Source: Candidatus Heimdallarchaeota archaeon (lineage in GTDB: Archaea > Asgardarchaeota > Heimdallarchaeia > Heimdallarchaeales > Kariarchaeaceae). From it: a stretch of 8,732 nt of DNA. This document shows positions 1 to 5,562 of this stretch, one piece after another (the stretch's first letter is position 1; each line of letters starts with the position of its first letter). A program made the position numbers and the translations under genes. Below the pieces are notes generated by a model, which was not told where the DNA came from, searched no databases, and was given only the letters and a program-made list of their open reading frames with translations. Where the stretch lies: the NCBI GenBank assembly GCA_022574115.1, contig JACZSS010000073.1:1-8732 (forward strand), written 5' to 3'.

Positions 1-60
1 GATCATATTTTGATTAAAATGAGATGATACAATCCGATAATTTTCAAATTCAGAATCCAT
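1..60 (-). CDS. Possible 5' end of a divergent gene running off the left edge
   Basis: On the minus strand an ATG at 60-58 opens a frame of 20 codons without a stop to the window edge, beginning MDSEFENYRI. All three plus-strand frames close within the first 27 bases, so a plus-strand gene does not cover this stretch. Twenty open codons are weak evidence in themselves. The dyad-rich interval between this start and the serS TATA box would fit a divergent promoter region. No product can be named. Confidence 0.2.
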   Translation of the reverse strand, partial: MDSEFENYRIVSSHFNQNMI

Positions 61-97
61 TAGACTGCAATCTGTTCAATAATCACTTACATGGAGA

Positions 98-113
98 CTT
101 AGATCGATCTAAG
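98..113. promoter_or_regulatory. Perfect 16-bp palindrome upstream of serS
   Basis: CTTAGATCGATCTAAG reads the same on both strands with no spacer. It lies about 30 bases upstream of the TATA-like box at 142-148 and about 40 bases from the possible divergent start. A loop-free palindrome suits a homodimeric DNA-binding protein better than an RNA hairpin. The bound protein is unknown; operator function is inferred only from symmetry and position. Confidence 0.35.
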
Positions 114-123
114 ATCCGATGGT

Positions 124-138
124 AACAATCGCATTGTT
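124..138. promoter_or_regulatory. 6-3-6 dyad abutting the serS TATA box
   Basis: AACAAT-CGC-ATTGTT is a perfect 6-bp inverted repeat with a 3-base centre, ending three bases before the TATA-like element at 142. In archaea a site immediately upstream of TATA overlaps the region contacted by TFB (BRE), so a protein bound here could block or assist pre-initiation complex assembly. This is inferred from position; no regulator is identified. Confidence 0.3.
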
Positions 139-141
139 TTC

Positions 142-148
142 TTATAAA
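142..148 (+). promoter_or_regulatory. TATA-like box, candidate serS promoter
   Basis: TTATAAA lies in an AT-rich stretch. At archaeal spacing transcription would begin near 168-175, giving serS an untranslated leader of about 115-120 bases. The bases just upstream are pyrimidine-rich, so a BRE is not obvious. The leader contains a small hairpin (CAAAGG 248-253 with CCTTTG 266-271) next to the GGAG at 271-274. That GGAG is 15 bases from the serS ATG, rather far for a ribosome binding site. Confidence 0.35.
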
Positions 149-289
149 CTAGTTAAGACAGTGACGTGATGAGTAGTGATCCGTTGCCTCATAAATGTGA
201 CTTTAAGGTGTTGATGTCTGGTGAAAAAGGGTTTAAGGTCCAAAACACAAAGGTCTTTAACAATGCCTTTGGAGTTACTTTGAGACCAC

Positions 290-1573
290 ATGCTAGATCC
301 TAAGTTACTCAGGACCCAGTCGATTGAAATCAAAGAGAATCTTAAGAGACGACAAGATGATCATCTACTTCAACTTGTAGATGACTTCGTAGAAGTTGAC
401 GCCATATGGAGATCAGTTGATAAACGAGTAAACAGTTTCAGGAAAAGTCGAAATGAGTATTCCAAGAAGATCCCTAAAGCATCTGGGGATAACAAAAAGG
501 AGTTGATTTTATCTGTCCAGATGTTAAAAAAGGATCTTGAAGCCGCGGAAATTAAATTAAAGCAAACAACAGATAGACGGCAATGGATATTAGATAGAAT
601 TCCCAATTTACTACATGATTCCGTCCCTTATGGGGTAGACGAGAGTGATAATCAGATAATTCGAACATGGGGAATTCCAACAGAATTTGATTTCGAGATA
701 AAAGACCATCATGAATTAATGATTGGGCTTGATTTCGCAGATATTGATCGAGCGAGGAAAACTTCAGGGGCACGATTTTACTTTCTGAAAAATGAAGCTG
801 TCCTACTTGAACTAGCGTTACTTCGCTATGGGATTGATATCTTACAACAAGAAGGTGTAACGGTATTTTCCACCCCGACAATGGTACGCAAGGAAATGCT
901 TTATGGAACTGGTTTTCTACCTCTTGGCGAAGAAGATATCTATAAAATCGAAGGCGAGGATTTGAATCTTATTGGAACATCAGAAGTGACACTGGGGGGA
1001 ATGCATCAGGGTGAAGTATTCACTGAGGACCAACTCCCAATCAGATATGCAGGACTGAGTTCTTGTTATAGAACAGAGGCTTCTGCAACTACTAAGGATG
1101 ATAAGGGGATTTTTCGAGTTCATGAGTTTAAAAAAGTTGAAATGTTTACGTTCACACACCCAGATAAATCCTGGAATGAACAAGACCGAATGTTTGGTAT
1201 TGCAGAGAAGGTATTTCAAGGATTAGAGTTACCATATCAAGTTGTAAATATCTGTACCGGCGATCTTGGCGGGATAGCGGCTAGAAAATTTGATATCGAG
1301 GTATGGATGCCAGGTCAGCAACGGTTTCGTGAAGTCGTCTCCTGCTCAAATTGTACTGATTATCAAGCGAGAAGGCTGAAGATTCGTTACAGAGAAAAGG
1401 AAGGATCCCCGATTTTAGGGTATGTACATACCTTAAATTCGACAACAATTACGACAACGCGGCCGATGATTGCAATTTTAGAGAATTATCAGCAACCAGA
1501 TGGATCCATAAAAATCCCCAAAGTGCTTCAGAAATACACTGGATTTAATATAATCGAACCAAAATCAGGCTAA
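290..1573 (+). CDS. serS: Seryl-tRNA synthetase (class II, common type)
   Basis: Charges tRNA-Ser with serine in the cytoplasm. The 427-residue protein has the full family layout. The N-terminus MLDPKLLR is followed by a long charged helical hairpin (about residues 25-105) that forms the tRNA-binding coiled-coil arm. The class II core follows: the serine-pocket motif TSE at 230-232, motif 2 with CYRTEA at 259-264 and RVHEF at 276-280, the SCSNCTDYQARR block at 351-362, and motif 3 with TLNST at 381-385 and Arg391. It is not the rare zinc-dependent SerRS of methanogens. The start at 290 gives the expected MLDP terminus; GGAG at 271-274 is the only upstream SD-like match and is distant. The gene stands alone, with the next gene 104 bases on. 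The sequence style matches common-type SerRS of archaea and several bacterial groups, so it does not settle the lineage. Confidence 0.97.
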   Translation: MLDPKLLRTQSIEIKENLKRRQDDHLLQLVDDFVEVDAIWRSVDKRVNSFRKSRNEYSKKIPKASGDNKKELILSVQMLKKDLEAAEIKLKQTTDRRQWILDRIPNLLHDSVPYGVDESDNQIIRTWGIPTEFDFEIKDHHELMIGLDFADIDRARKTSGARFYFLKNEAVLLELALLRYGIDILQQEGVTVFSTPTMVRKEMLYGTGFLPLGEEDIYKIEGEDLNLIGTSEVTLGGMHQGEVFTEDQLPIRYAGLSSCYRTEASATTKDDKGIFRVHEFKKVEMFTFTHPDKSWNEQDRMFGIAEKVFQGLELPYQVVNICTGDLGGIAARKFDIEVWMPGQQRFREVVSCSNCTDYQARRLKIRYREKEGSPILGYVHTLNSTTITTTRPMIAILENYQQPDGSIKIPKVLQKYTGFNIIEPKSG

Positions 1574-1598
1574 CCGAATAAATTGACTTTTTAGCCTG
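1566..1598 (+). terminator. Hairpin overlapping the serS stop codon
   Basis: CAGGCTAA (1566-1573) and TTAGCCTG (1591-1598) pair perfectly over 8 bp around a 17-base loop containing the start of a T5 run (1588-1592). The left arm includes the serS TAA stop codon. It sits exactly at the gene end and is T-rich, so it is a plausible 3'-end or termination element. It is not a classic stem-then-T-tract terminator. Confidence 0.35.
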
Positions 1599-1633
1599 TT
1601 ATTAGTGAATTCGTGAAGCTAGATAGACACATA

Positions 1634-1640
1634 TTAAATA
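1634..1640 (+). promoter_or_regulatory. TATA-like box for the membrane-protein pair
   Basis: TTAAATA sits about 40 bases before the ATG at 1678. At archaeal spacing the transcript would start near 1660-1666, leaving a leader of about 12-18 bases. This would put the strong SD-like GGGGAGGT at 1643-1650 upstream of the RNA start, and leave AAGGT at 1666-1670, seven bases before the ATG, as the usable site. Confidence 0.35.
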
Positions 1641-1677
1641 AAGGGGAGGTTCTGCGGAACTTAACAAGGTATGAGTG

Positions 1678-2811
1678 ATGGCGACTAGCACGGCTCCTAA
1701 TAAATTCAGAGATTTTGATAGATTTCTTATTCGAGGGAATTTTTTCGTAACGATTATTGGAAGCGCACTGGCATTTGCTTTTTCCTTTTATGATCAATCA
1801 TATCTTTCCATTGACGAGTACATGCCACCATATGGATTATCACTTAGTTTTGCGATGATTATAGTAGTTGCAGTGTATGCAAAAAACATTGCCTCATCAT
1901 TAATTGTTGGTATTTCAGCAGGTTTAGGTCTAATGAGTCCAAGTGGTAATGACCTATTATTTGTGCAAGCGTATATCGCCATCTGCATTATACTCGCGCT
2001 TACTCTTGGGTTCCTTGCAGATAGACTAAGACTCGTCCTAAATTGGGTTCGATACTATCTAATTTCAACACTCATAGCATCCAGTGTAATTATCGGCTTC
2101 AGTTTTATTGCAAACGAAGGCTCGACAGATTATGAAGCGATTAACGATCCATCGATCGATATTGCAGGTAGCAACGATTTTGGTACTGGGACTGATTGGC
2201 CACTTTACGAGATAATAGCTCTCGTGTTTATCTTCTTAGTAGTTCTAATAGTAGCTGTGGTTACTAAAGGGCAAATCATCTTGGATAAAAATTCTTCAAA
2301 GAAATATGTTCGAGTGGGCAATTTCTTTGTTCTCGTTGCACACACCGCGTCGCTAGCAACTCTTTATTTTCTGACAATTAATTTAAGTCAAGGTGACATG
2401 GAGGATGTGACTGGTAATCCTAATTATCTCCGCCCCATTGCGGATATGTTTTCACATCGATCAAGTGGAGGTTACGCGATAATTGAAGATCCTTTTAACA
2501 TTTTTGTCATTATTGCAGTAATTATTACCCTCACTCACGTTGGACTTGCCCTACGGACAATCGGTCAACATCAGGGAAATATTGAAGGAATGAAGGGAAA
2601 ATCTGATGTGGCATATCTTGCAGTTCCATGGGGAATTGTGATGTTTCTCGTTGGTAGCTCTTTTTTGCTTGCTGAAAATGTATATGGCGGTGGGTTCTAC
2701 GTTTCACAAGAAGTACTAGTACCGTTCACATTATTGGCATGGGCAATGATTTACCTGAATCTACTGGTTGCAAGGATTATATTATGGATACTCGACAAGC
2801 TAAGCAACTAA
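1678..2811 (+). CDS. Polytopic membrane protein of unknown function (about 10 TM)
   Basis: I do not recognise this family. The 377-residue protein is highly hydrophobic. By eye, membrane segments lie at about residues 22-40, 55-70, 72-88, 97-116, 127-146, 178-197, 216-236, 274-294, 313-333 and 346-370 (numbering from the GTG at 1675). Two longer polar stretches stand out: about 147-175, acidic and rich in Asp, Ser and Gly, and about 238-272. Both could be extracellular loops. No ATP-binding, cofactor or redox motif is visible. The ATG at 1678 is preferred over the adjacent in-frame GTG at 1675, because AAGGT at 1666-1670 gives a seven-base spacer. It is followed after 13 bases by another membrane-protein gene and probably shares its transcript. 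A transporter, channel or membrane-anchored assembly factor are all possible. Confidence 0.85.
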   Translation: MATSTAPNKFRDFDRFLIRGNFFVTIIGSALAFAFSFYDQSYLSIDEYMPPYGLSLSFAMIIVVAVYAKNIASSLIVGISAGLGLMSPSGNDLLFVQAYIAICIILALTLGFLADRLRLVLNWVRYYLISTLIASSVIIGFSFIANEGSTDYEAINDPSIDIAGSNDFGTGTDWPLYEIIALVFIFLVVLIVAVVTKGQIILDKNSSKKYVRVGNFFVLVAHTASLATLYFLTINLSQGDMEDVTGNPNYLRPIADMFSHRSSGGYAIIEDPFNIFVIIAVIITLTHVGLALRTIGQHQGNIEGMKGKSDVAYLAVPWGIVMFLVGSSFLLAENVYGGGFYVSQEVLVPFTLLAWAMIYLNLLVARIILWILDKLSN

Positions 2812-2824
2812 TTATTTAGTTAAA

Positions 2825-3304
2825 ATGGGCATATGGTCAAATTTTAGTTGGAAAATTGAAAAAAGAAATTGGGATCATATTTCATTCCTTCAATTATTGA
2901 CATTTGTTCTGATCTTGAATTTACTGATCACCATCGCCATGTTCTACTTATTTGGCACCACAGCTAATTTTGATGATGAATACGTTCAAAATTCGATTTA
3001 TGAAATTCTGTACGGTACCGTTATTGGATTAATCGCGGGGCTTATAATTCAATTCTGTATTCTGCTTTATCCATATTTGAAGAAAAACTGGGATCTGCAT
3101 TTTGTTATCCCATACTCCTTGTTTTTTAATGTGTTAATCACCGTATTTCTTCAAATATTCTTTAATTTCACTGACCAAATTACCAAGATCCGAGAAATCG
3201 GAATAATAATTGGATTTTTGATTGGTGGATTGTTGGCAACAATAGCTTATGCAGGGGAAGTAAAAGAGGAGCATACTCCGGAAGATATTGTTTTAGACGA
3301 ATAG
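2825..3304 (+). CDS. Small membrane protein of unknown function (4 TM)
   Basis: This 159-residue protein has four predicted membrane helices at about residues 21-44, 58-83, 92-114 and 123-143. A basic N-terminus (KIEKRNW) precedes them and an acidic tail (about 145-159, rich in Glu and Asp) follows. The even number of helices puts both ends on the same side, and the basic residues next to the first helix favour the cytoplasm. The last helix contains a Gly-rich stretch (GFLIGGLLA) suited to tight helix packing. It begins 13 bases after the preceding membrane-protein gene and has no Shine-Dalgarno sequence in the short gap (an AT-only stretch before TTAAAATG), so it probably depends on the upstream gene. 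I recognise no family; a two-subunit membrane complex with its neighbour is an inference from adjacency only. Confidence 0.8.
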   Translation: MGIWSNFSWKIEKRNWDHISFLQLLTFVLILNLLITIAMFYLFGTTANFDDEYVQNSIYEILYGTVIGLIAGLIIQFCILLYPYLKKNWDLHFVIPYSLFFNVLITVFLQIFFNFTDQITKIREIGIIIGFLIGGLLATIAYAGEVKEEHTPEDIVLDE

Positions 3305-3344
3305 TGAATCCCCAATTACTCTTGTTTTGACAATGTGTGAATGA

Positions 3345-3352
3345 TTTATAAT
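3345..3352 (+). promoter_or_regulatory. TATA box upstream of the candidate structured RNA
   Basis: TTTATAAT lies 41 bases past the preceding stop codon, with a purine-rich GAATGA just upstream that could serve as a BRE. Archaeal spacing predicts a transcript start near 3373-3378. This falls immediately before the left arm of the 12-bp inverted repeat at 3379, and the agreement between box and structure is the main support for an independent transcript. Confidence 0.45.
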
Positions 3353-3374
3353 GCAAAAACTATAATGGCATTGA

Positions 3375-3550
3375 TGGTTCAATCAATCGAAATACCTTAT
3401 AACACATATTTTACCAGTATGTGTTGATAAAACTGGTAGGTATGACTACTAAACACACCCCGAGGATAGAGACAACCGATGTTTATACAACACTAATGTA
3501 GCTCTTTACAACATCAATGATCATACCTAGAGTATCGATTGATTGATCGA
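3375..3550 (+). ncRNA. Candidate structured RNA with nested stems and a pseudoknot
   Basis: No known RNA family is recognised. TCAATCAATCGA (3379-3390) pairs perfectly with TCGATTGATTGA (3535-3546). Inside it, TAGGTATGA (3437-3445) pairs with TCATACCTA (3521-3529). A hairpin forms from AACACATA (3401-3408) and TATGTGTT (3418-3425), and its loop bases TACCAG (3412-3417) can pair with CTGGTA (3433-3438). Near the apex GATGTT (3478-3483) pairs with AACATC (3510-3515). A TATA box at 3345-3352 predicts a start within a few bases of the left edge. No credible ORF covers the span. tRNA, SRP RNA and RNase P RNA signatures were looked for and not found. It could be a free small RNA or the far 5' leader of the ABM gene at 3719. 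Ends are approximate, and the GATT-like repetition in the outer arms lowers certainty. Confidence 0.4.
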
Positions 3551-3718
3551 AAGGAAATAAGAATTCGAATTGACCACGAGTAAGCCGTTATTACGAAAAT
3601 CTGACGATACTGTGCTGATGGGTGATGTTAAACGTCATCCCATCTAAAACACCAGATATTGAATAAATCTCCTTAAGATTATCGCAAGAATTTTGAGTAA
3701 TTAGAAAAACATCACTTA
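3551..3718 (+). promoter_or_regulatory. Leader of the ABM gene with an 11-bp hairpin
   Basis: No gene is seen here. GATGGGTGATG (3617-3627) pairs with CGTCA plus CCCATC (3633-3644) as 11 bp with one G-T pair and one bulged T, closed by a TTAAA loop; it is one of the more stable hairpins in the window. AATTCGAATT at 3562-3571 is a short palindrome. Just before the ATG at 3719 there is no Shine-Dalgarno sequence. A weak AT-rich element at about 3695-3702 is close enough to fit a nearly leaderless transcript. Confidence 0.3.
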
Positions 3719-4030
3719 ATGATCACTATCGGGATGAATTATGACATCTTTCCTGACAAGGAACAGTTATTTGTAACCAAGTTTAAAGACGTAATGGACA
3801 TATTATCAAAAGACGAATTTCACCAATCTTCACACCTATACAAGGATGTTTACAACGAATCGCCTTCATTCTTAGTAGTCTCGGTTTGGGAGACACGTGA
3901 CGCATTTTTAAAATTCATTAAATCGGATATCTTTAAGAAAGTTACCGATTGGGGAAAGGATGGTATCCTGTCAGCAAGACCTCGTCACAAGGTATATAGT
4001 ATACAGGAACTACAGGGGCCTGCTGAATAA
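3719..4030 (+). CDS. ABM-family dimeric alpha/beta-barrel protein, possibly heme-associated
   Basis: This 103-residue protein is the size of a single antibiotic-biosynthesis-monooxygenase (ABM) ferredoxin-like domain. The N-terminal strand (TIGMNY, 3-8), the central strand ending in VSVW (54-57), the helix AFLKFIKSDIFKK (62-74) and the RPRHKVY ending (87-93) fit the fold. Hand alignment to Staphylococcus IsdG keeps Asn7. The positions of the other catalytic residues read Phe66 instead of Trp and Thr76 instead of the heme-ligand His, so IsdG-type heme degradation is unlikely. The ABM domain is known fused to a chlorite-dismutase-like domain in haloarchaeal PitA. Its position ahead of a heme operon with a HemQ homologue suggests a related role, such as heme binding or handling, but this is inference. 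No SD precedes the ATG at 3719; Met6 is an alternative start but would delete the first strand. Confidence 0.85.
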   Translation: MITIGMNYDIFPDKEQLFVTKFKDVMDILSKDEFHQSSHLYKDVYNESPSFLVVSVWETRDAFLKFIKSDIFKKVTDWGKDGILSARPRHKVYSIQELQGPAE

Positions 4031-4360
4031 ATTTCGATAAATATCTCAAAGTAGTAGGAAATCAAACTAGAGAAAGAAAAGTCAATTAGAAAAGTGTTAA
4101 TCTTCAAGATTTTAACCAACAAAATCATACGAGCGAATTTCTTTGAGAGTGATGATCCCTTGTTTCAAGGAGCTGAACTGAAATTTTTAGATCAGCGTTA
4201 GAAAGTAAGAATCGAGTAGTGTGGCAATTTTCAAACAAATGAAATGATAATGGATACACTTGATTCCGGAATTGGCTGTAATTTCACATAAAAAGAAGAG
4301 ATAGTAGGGGGCAATTACAGAATTTAAGTTATTTGGATTGTCTGCAAAATTCAAATAGGA
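4031..4360 (+). other. Non-coding interval between the ABM gene and hemA
   Basis: No ORF above about 15 codons and no tRNA is seen. Several modest inverted repeats occur. GTTAATC (4096-4102) pairs with GAT plus TTAAC (4108-4116, two bases bulged), and may mark the end of the ABM transcript. CCTTG/CAAGG (4158-4170) is followed at once by a 10-bp hairpin with one A-A mismatch (4172-4196). CTGTAATT (4276-4283) pairs with AATTACAG (4313-4320). Each alone could occur by chance in AT-rich DNA. A C-box-like GTGATGA at 4149-4155 with CTGA at 4173-4176 lacks the second C/D pair of an archaeal guide RNA. Confidence 0.3.
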
Positions 4361-4382
4361 TTAATATTTCAGTAAATTTACT
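4361..4382 (+). promoter_or_regulatory. Candidate hemA-operon promoter with an overlapping 12-bp palindrome
   Basis: Two TATA-like elements, TTAATATT (4361-4368) and TAAATTTA (4373-4380), lie 38-58 bases before the hemA ATG. The second is embedded in the perfect palindrome AGTAAATTTACT (4371-4382). Transcription would start at about 4390-4405, giving a short leader that contains GGAG at 4408-4411, seven bases before the ATG. A dimeric repressor on the palindrome could occlude the promoter; regulation by iron, heme or oxygen would be logical but is not shown by the sequence. Confidence 0.4.
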
Positions 4383-4418
4383 CGTTGGAAGTCCTTCTTC
4401 TGTTTATGGAGTACATAT

Positions 4419-5558
4419 ATGATTACGATTTCTCTCCTGACATGGCGACTCGGTAATATTACCTCTGAAGAATTTGAATGCTTACTTCTAGAGACAGAAT
4501 TAATCAAGACCTCTGTTGAAGAAATCGCCAATCTTTATTCAGGAGTCTTTTATCTATCAACGTGCCAAAGAGTTATCATCGCAGTAAGTTCAACTGATGC
4601 AGACAAGTTACAGACTTTAGCGGCTCACCATCTTGAAAATCTGGGTCTTAATGATCAAGAATTTCCACGGCCTGAAATACTGCTTCAAAGTAAGGCATTA
4701 TATCACTTAGGTGAGGTTATTTCCGGATTAGATTCAGTCGTAATTGGAGAAGATCAAATTCAAAGTCAGTTCAAAAGCGCATATCAGATGTCAGAACCAT
4801 ATATGAATAAAAATCTTAAAACTATATTACAACTAATAATTCGGACAGGGAAGCGAGTTCGGAATTCAACACTTAACCAAGGAAATTTATCGACAATTTC
4901 TTTACTAACAGATCTAATTACAGATGAGATCGAAAGTGCTGGTTCAATAGGTATTATTGGAACTGGAAAAATCTCTTATCTAATTATTAAACATCTAACA
5001 GCACAATTTGATAATCTCTCAATCCAGGTTTATTCTACACAGAAAGATCGAGTTAAGGAAAACGTATTGGGATTACCAATTTATGCAATAGAGAACCTAC
5101 AGAAACATGACATTATTTTTGCTGCAACATCAACAACCCACTTGATCAATCCACGTTTTATTCAACACTACCATCTTGTCCACAACTTCATCTTAGTAGA
5201 TTTTGGCATGCCACGAAATTGTCACCCGGAGGTTTCAGCTCTAAATAATATTACCTTGTATAATTTGCTCGATTTAATCAAAATTTCTAAGTTACAAAAA
5301 ACTAACAAATCACTCTCACATACGTATAATGTACTGAACATGGAAATTGAGTTGATAATTCAAAATTTTGATAAACAACAGCTCACAGAAAAGCACATCA
5401 AATCTTTAAGATTTGAAATAGAACGTCTTGTCCAAAAAAATAAAGCAAGTATTGTCAACGGAGAGGCTAAGAACTCAAAATCATTTGATCAGTTTGTTAA
5501 TCAGCTTATTCATATTTCACAACAACATCTAGAACGAGCAATAACAGAGGGTAGATAA
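4419..5558 (+). CDS. hemA: Glutamyl-tRNA reductase
   Basis: First enzyme of the C5 tetrapyrrole pathway: NADPH-dependent reduction of glutamyl-tRNA-Glu to glutamate-1-semialdehyde. The catalytic domain carries STCQR at 47-51 with the nucleophilic Cys49, and HLGEVISGLDSVVIGEDQI at 96-114, including the conserved His96 and SGLDS. The GKRVRNST block (144-151) follows. The nucleotide-binding domain begins with IIGTGKIS (179-186). DFGMPRNCHPEV (261-272) and YNLLDL (281-286) match the family's DxxxPRDIxP and YNIDDL blocks, and the rest is the helical dimerisation domain. Two deviations: STCQR replaces the nearly universal STCNR, and the last Gly of the dinucleotide motif is Ser. At 379 residues it is slightly short. 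GGAG at 4408-4411 supports the ATG. It leads the heme operon; the next gene starts one base after its stop. The hemL product must come from elsewhere. Confidence 0.95.
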   Translation: MITISLLTWRLGNITSEEFECLLLETELIKTSVEEIANLYSGVFYLSTCQRVIIAVSSTDADKLQTLAAHHLENLGLNDQEFPRPEILLQSKALYHLGEVISGLDSVVIGEDQIQSQFKSAYQMSEPYMNKNLKTILQLIIRTGKRVRNSTLNQGNLSTISLLTDLITDEIESAGSIGIIGTGKISYLIIKHLTAQFDNLSIQVYSTQKDRVKENVLGLPIYAIENLQKHDIIFAATSTTHLINPRFIQHYHLVHNFILVDFGMPRNCHPEVSALNNITLYNLLDLIKISKLQKTNKSLSHTYNVLNMEIELIIQNFDKQQLTEKHIKSLRFEIERLVQKNKASIVNGEAKNSKSFDQFVNQLIHISQQHLERAITEGR

Positions 5559-5562
5559 ATTG
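5547..5562 (+). promoter_or_regulatory. Ribosome binding site and TTG start of hemC-hemD
   Basis: GAGGGT at 5547-5552 lies inside the end of hemA, seven bases before TTG at 5560-5562. No ATG or GTG lies nearby that would preserve the conserved N-terminal strand (VIKIGTRGSRLA), so the TTG is the start. Only one base separates it from the hemA stop, so the two genes are translationally adjacent and TTG may keep expression below that of hemA. Confidence 0.7.

Noticed and set aside
166..215. C/D-box guide RNA starting with GTGATGA at 166-172
   Set aside because: No CTGA D or D' box occurs at usable spacing.
552..881. Minus-strand reading frame of 109 codons inside serS, and similar antisense frames elsewhere
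   Set aside because: They lie opposite strongly conserved coding sequence and show no recognisable protein features.
3365..3427. 20-codon ORF beginning MALMVQSIE inside the candidate RNA
   Set aside because: It has no ribosome binding site, is very short, and overlaps the paired regions; it is likely incidental.
3375..3550. RNase P RNA, SRP RNA or tRNA
   Set aside because: GAGGATAGAGAC and GGTTCAATC vaguely recall RNase P and T-loop motifs, but the conserved cores, the required stems and the expected lengths are absent.
3719..4030. IsdG-type heme-degrading monooxygenase
   Set aside because: The Trp and the heme-ligand His of the IsdG catalytic site align with Phe66 and Thr76; only the Asn is kept.
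4149..4196. C/D-box guide RNA (GTGATGA at 4149-4155, CTGA at 4173-4176)
   Set aside because: The second C'/D box pair is missing and the terminal stem is not convincing; the CTGA is better explained as part of the hairpin at 4172-4196.
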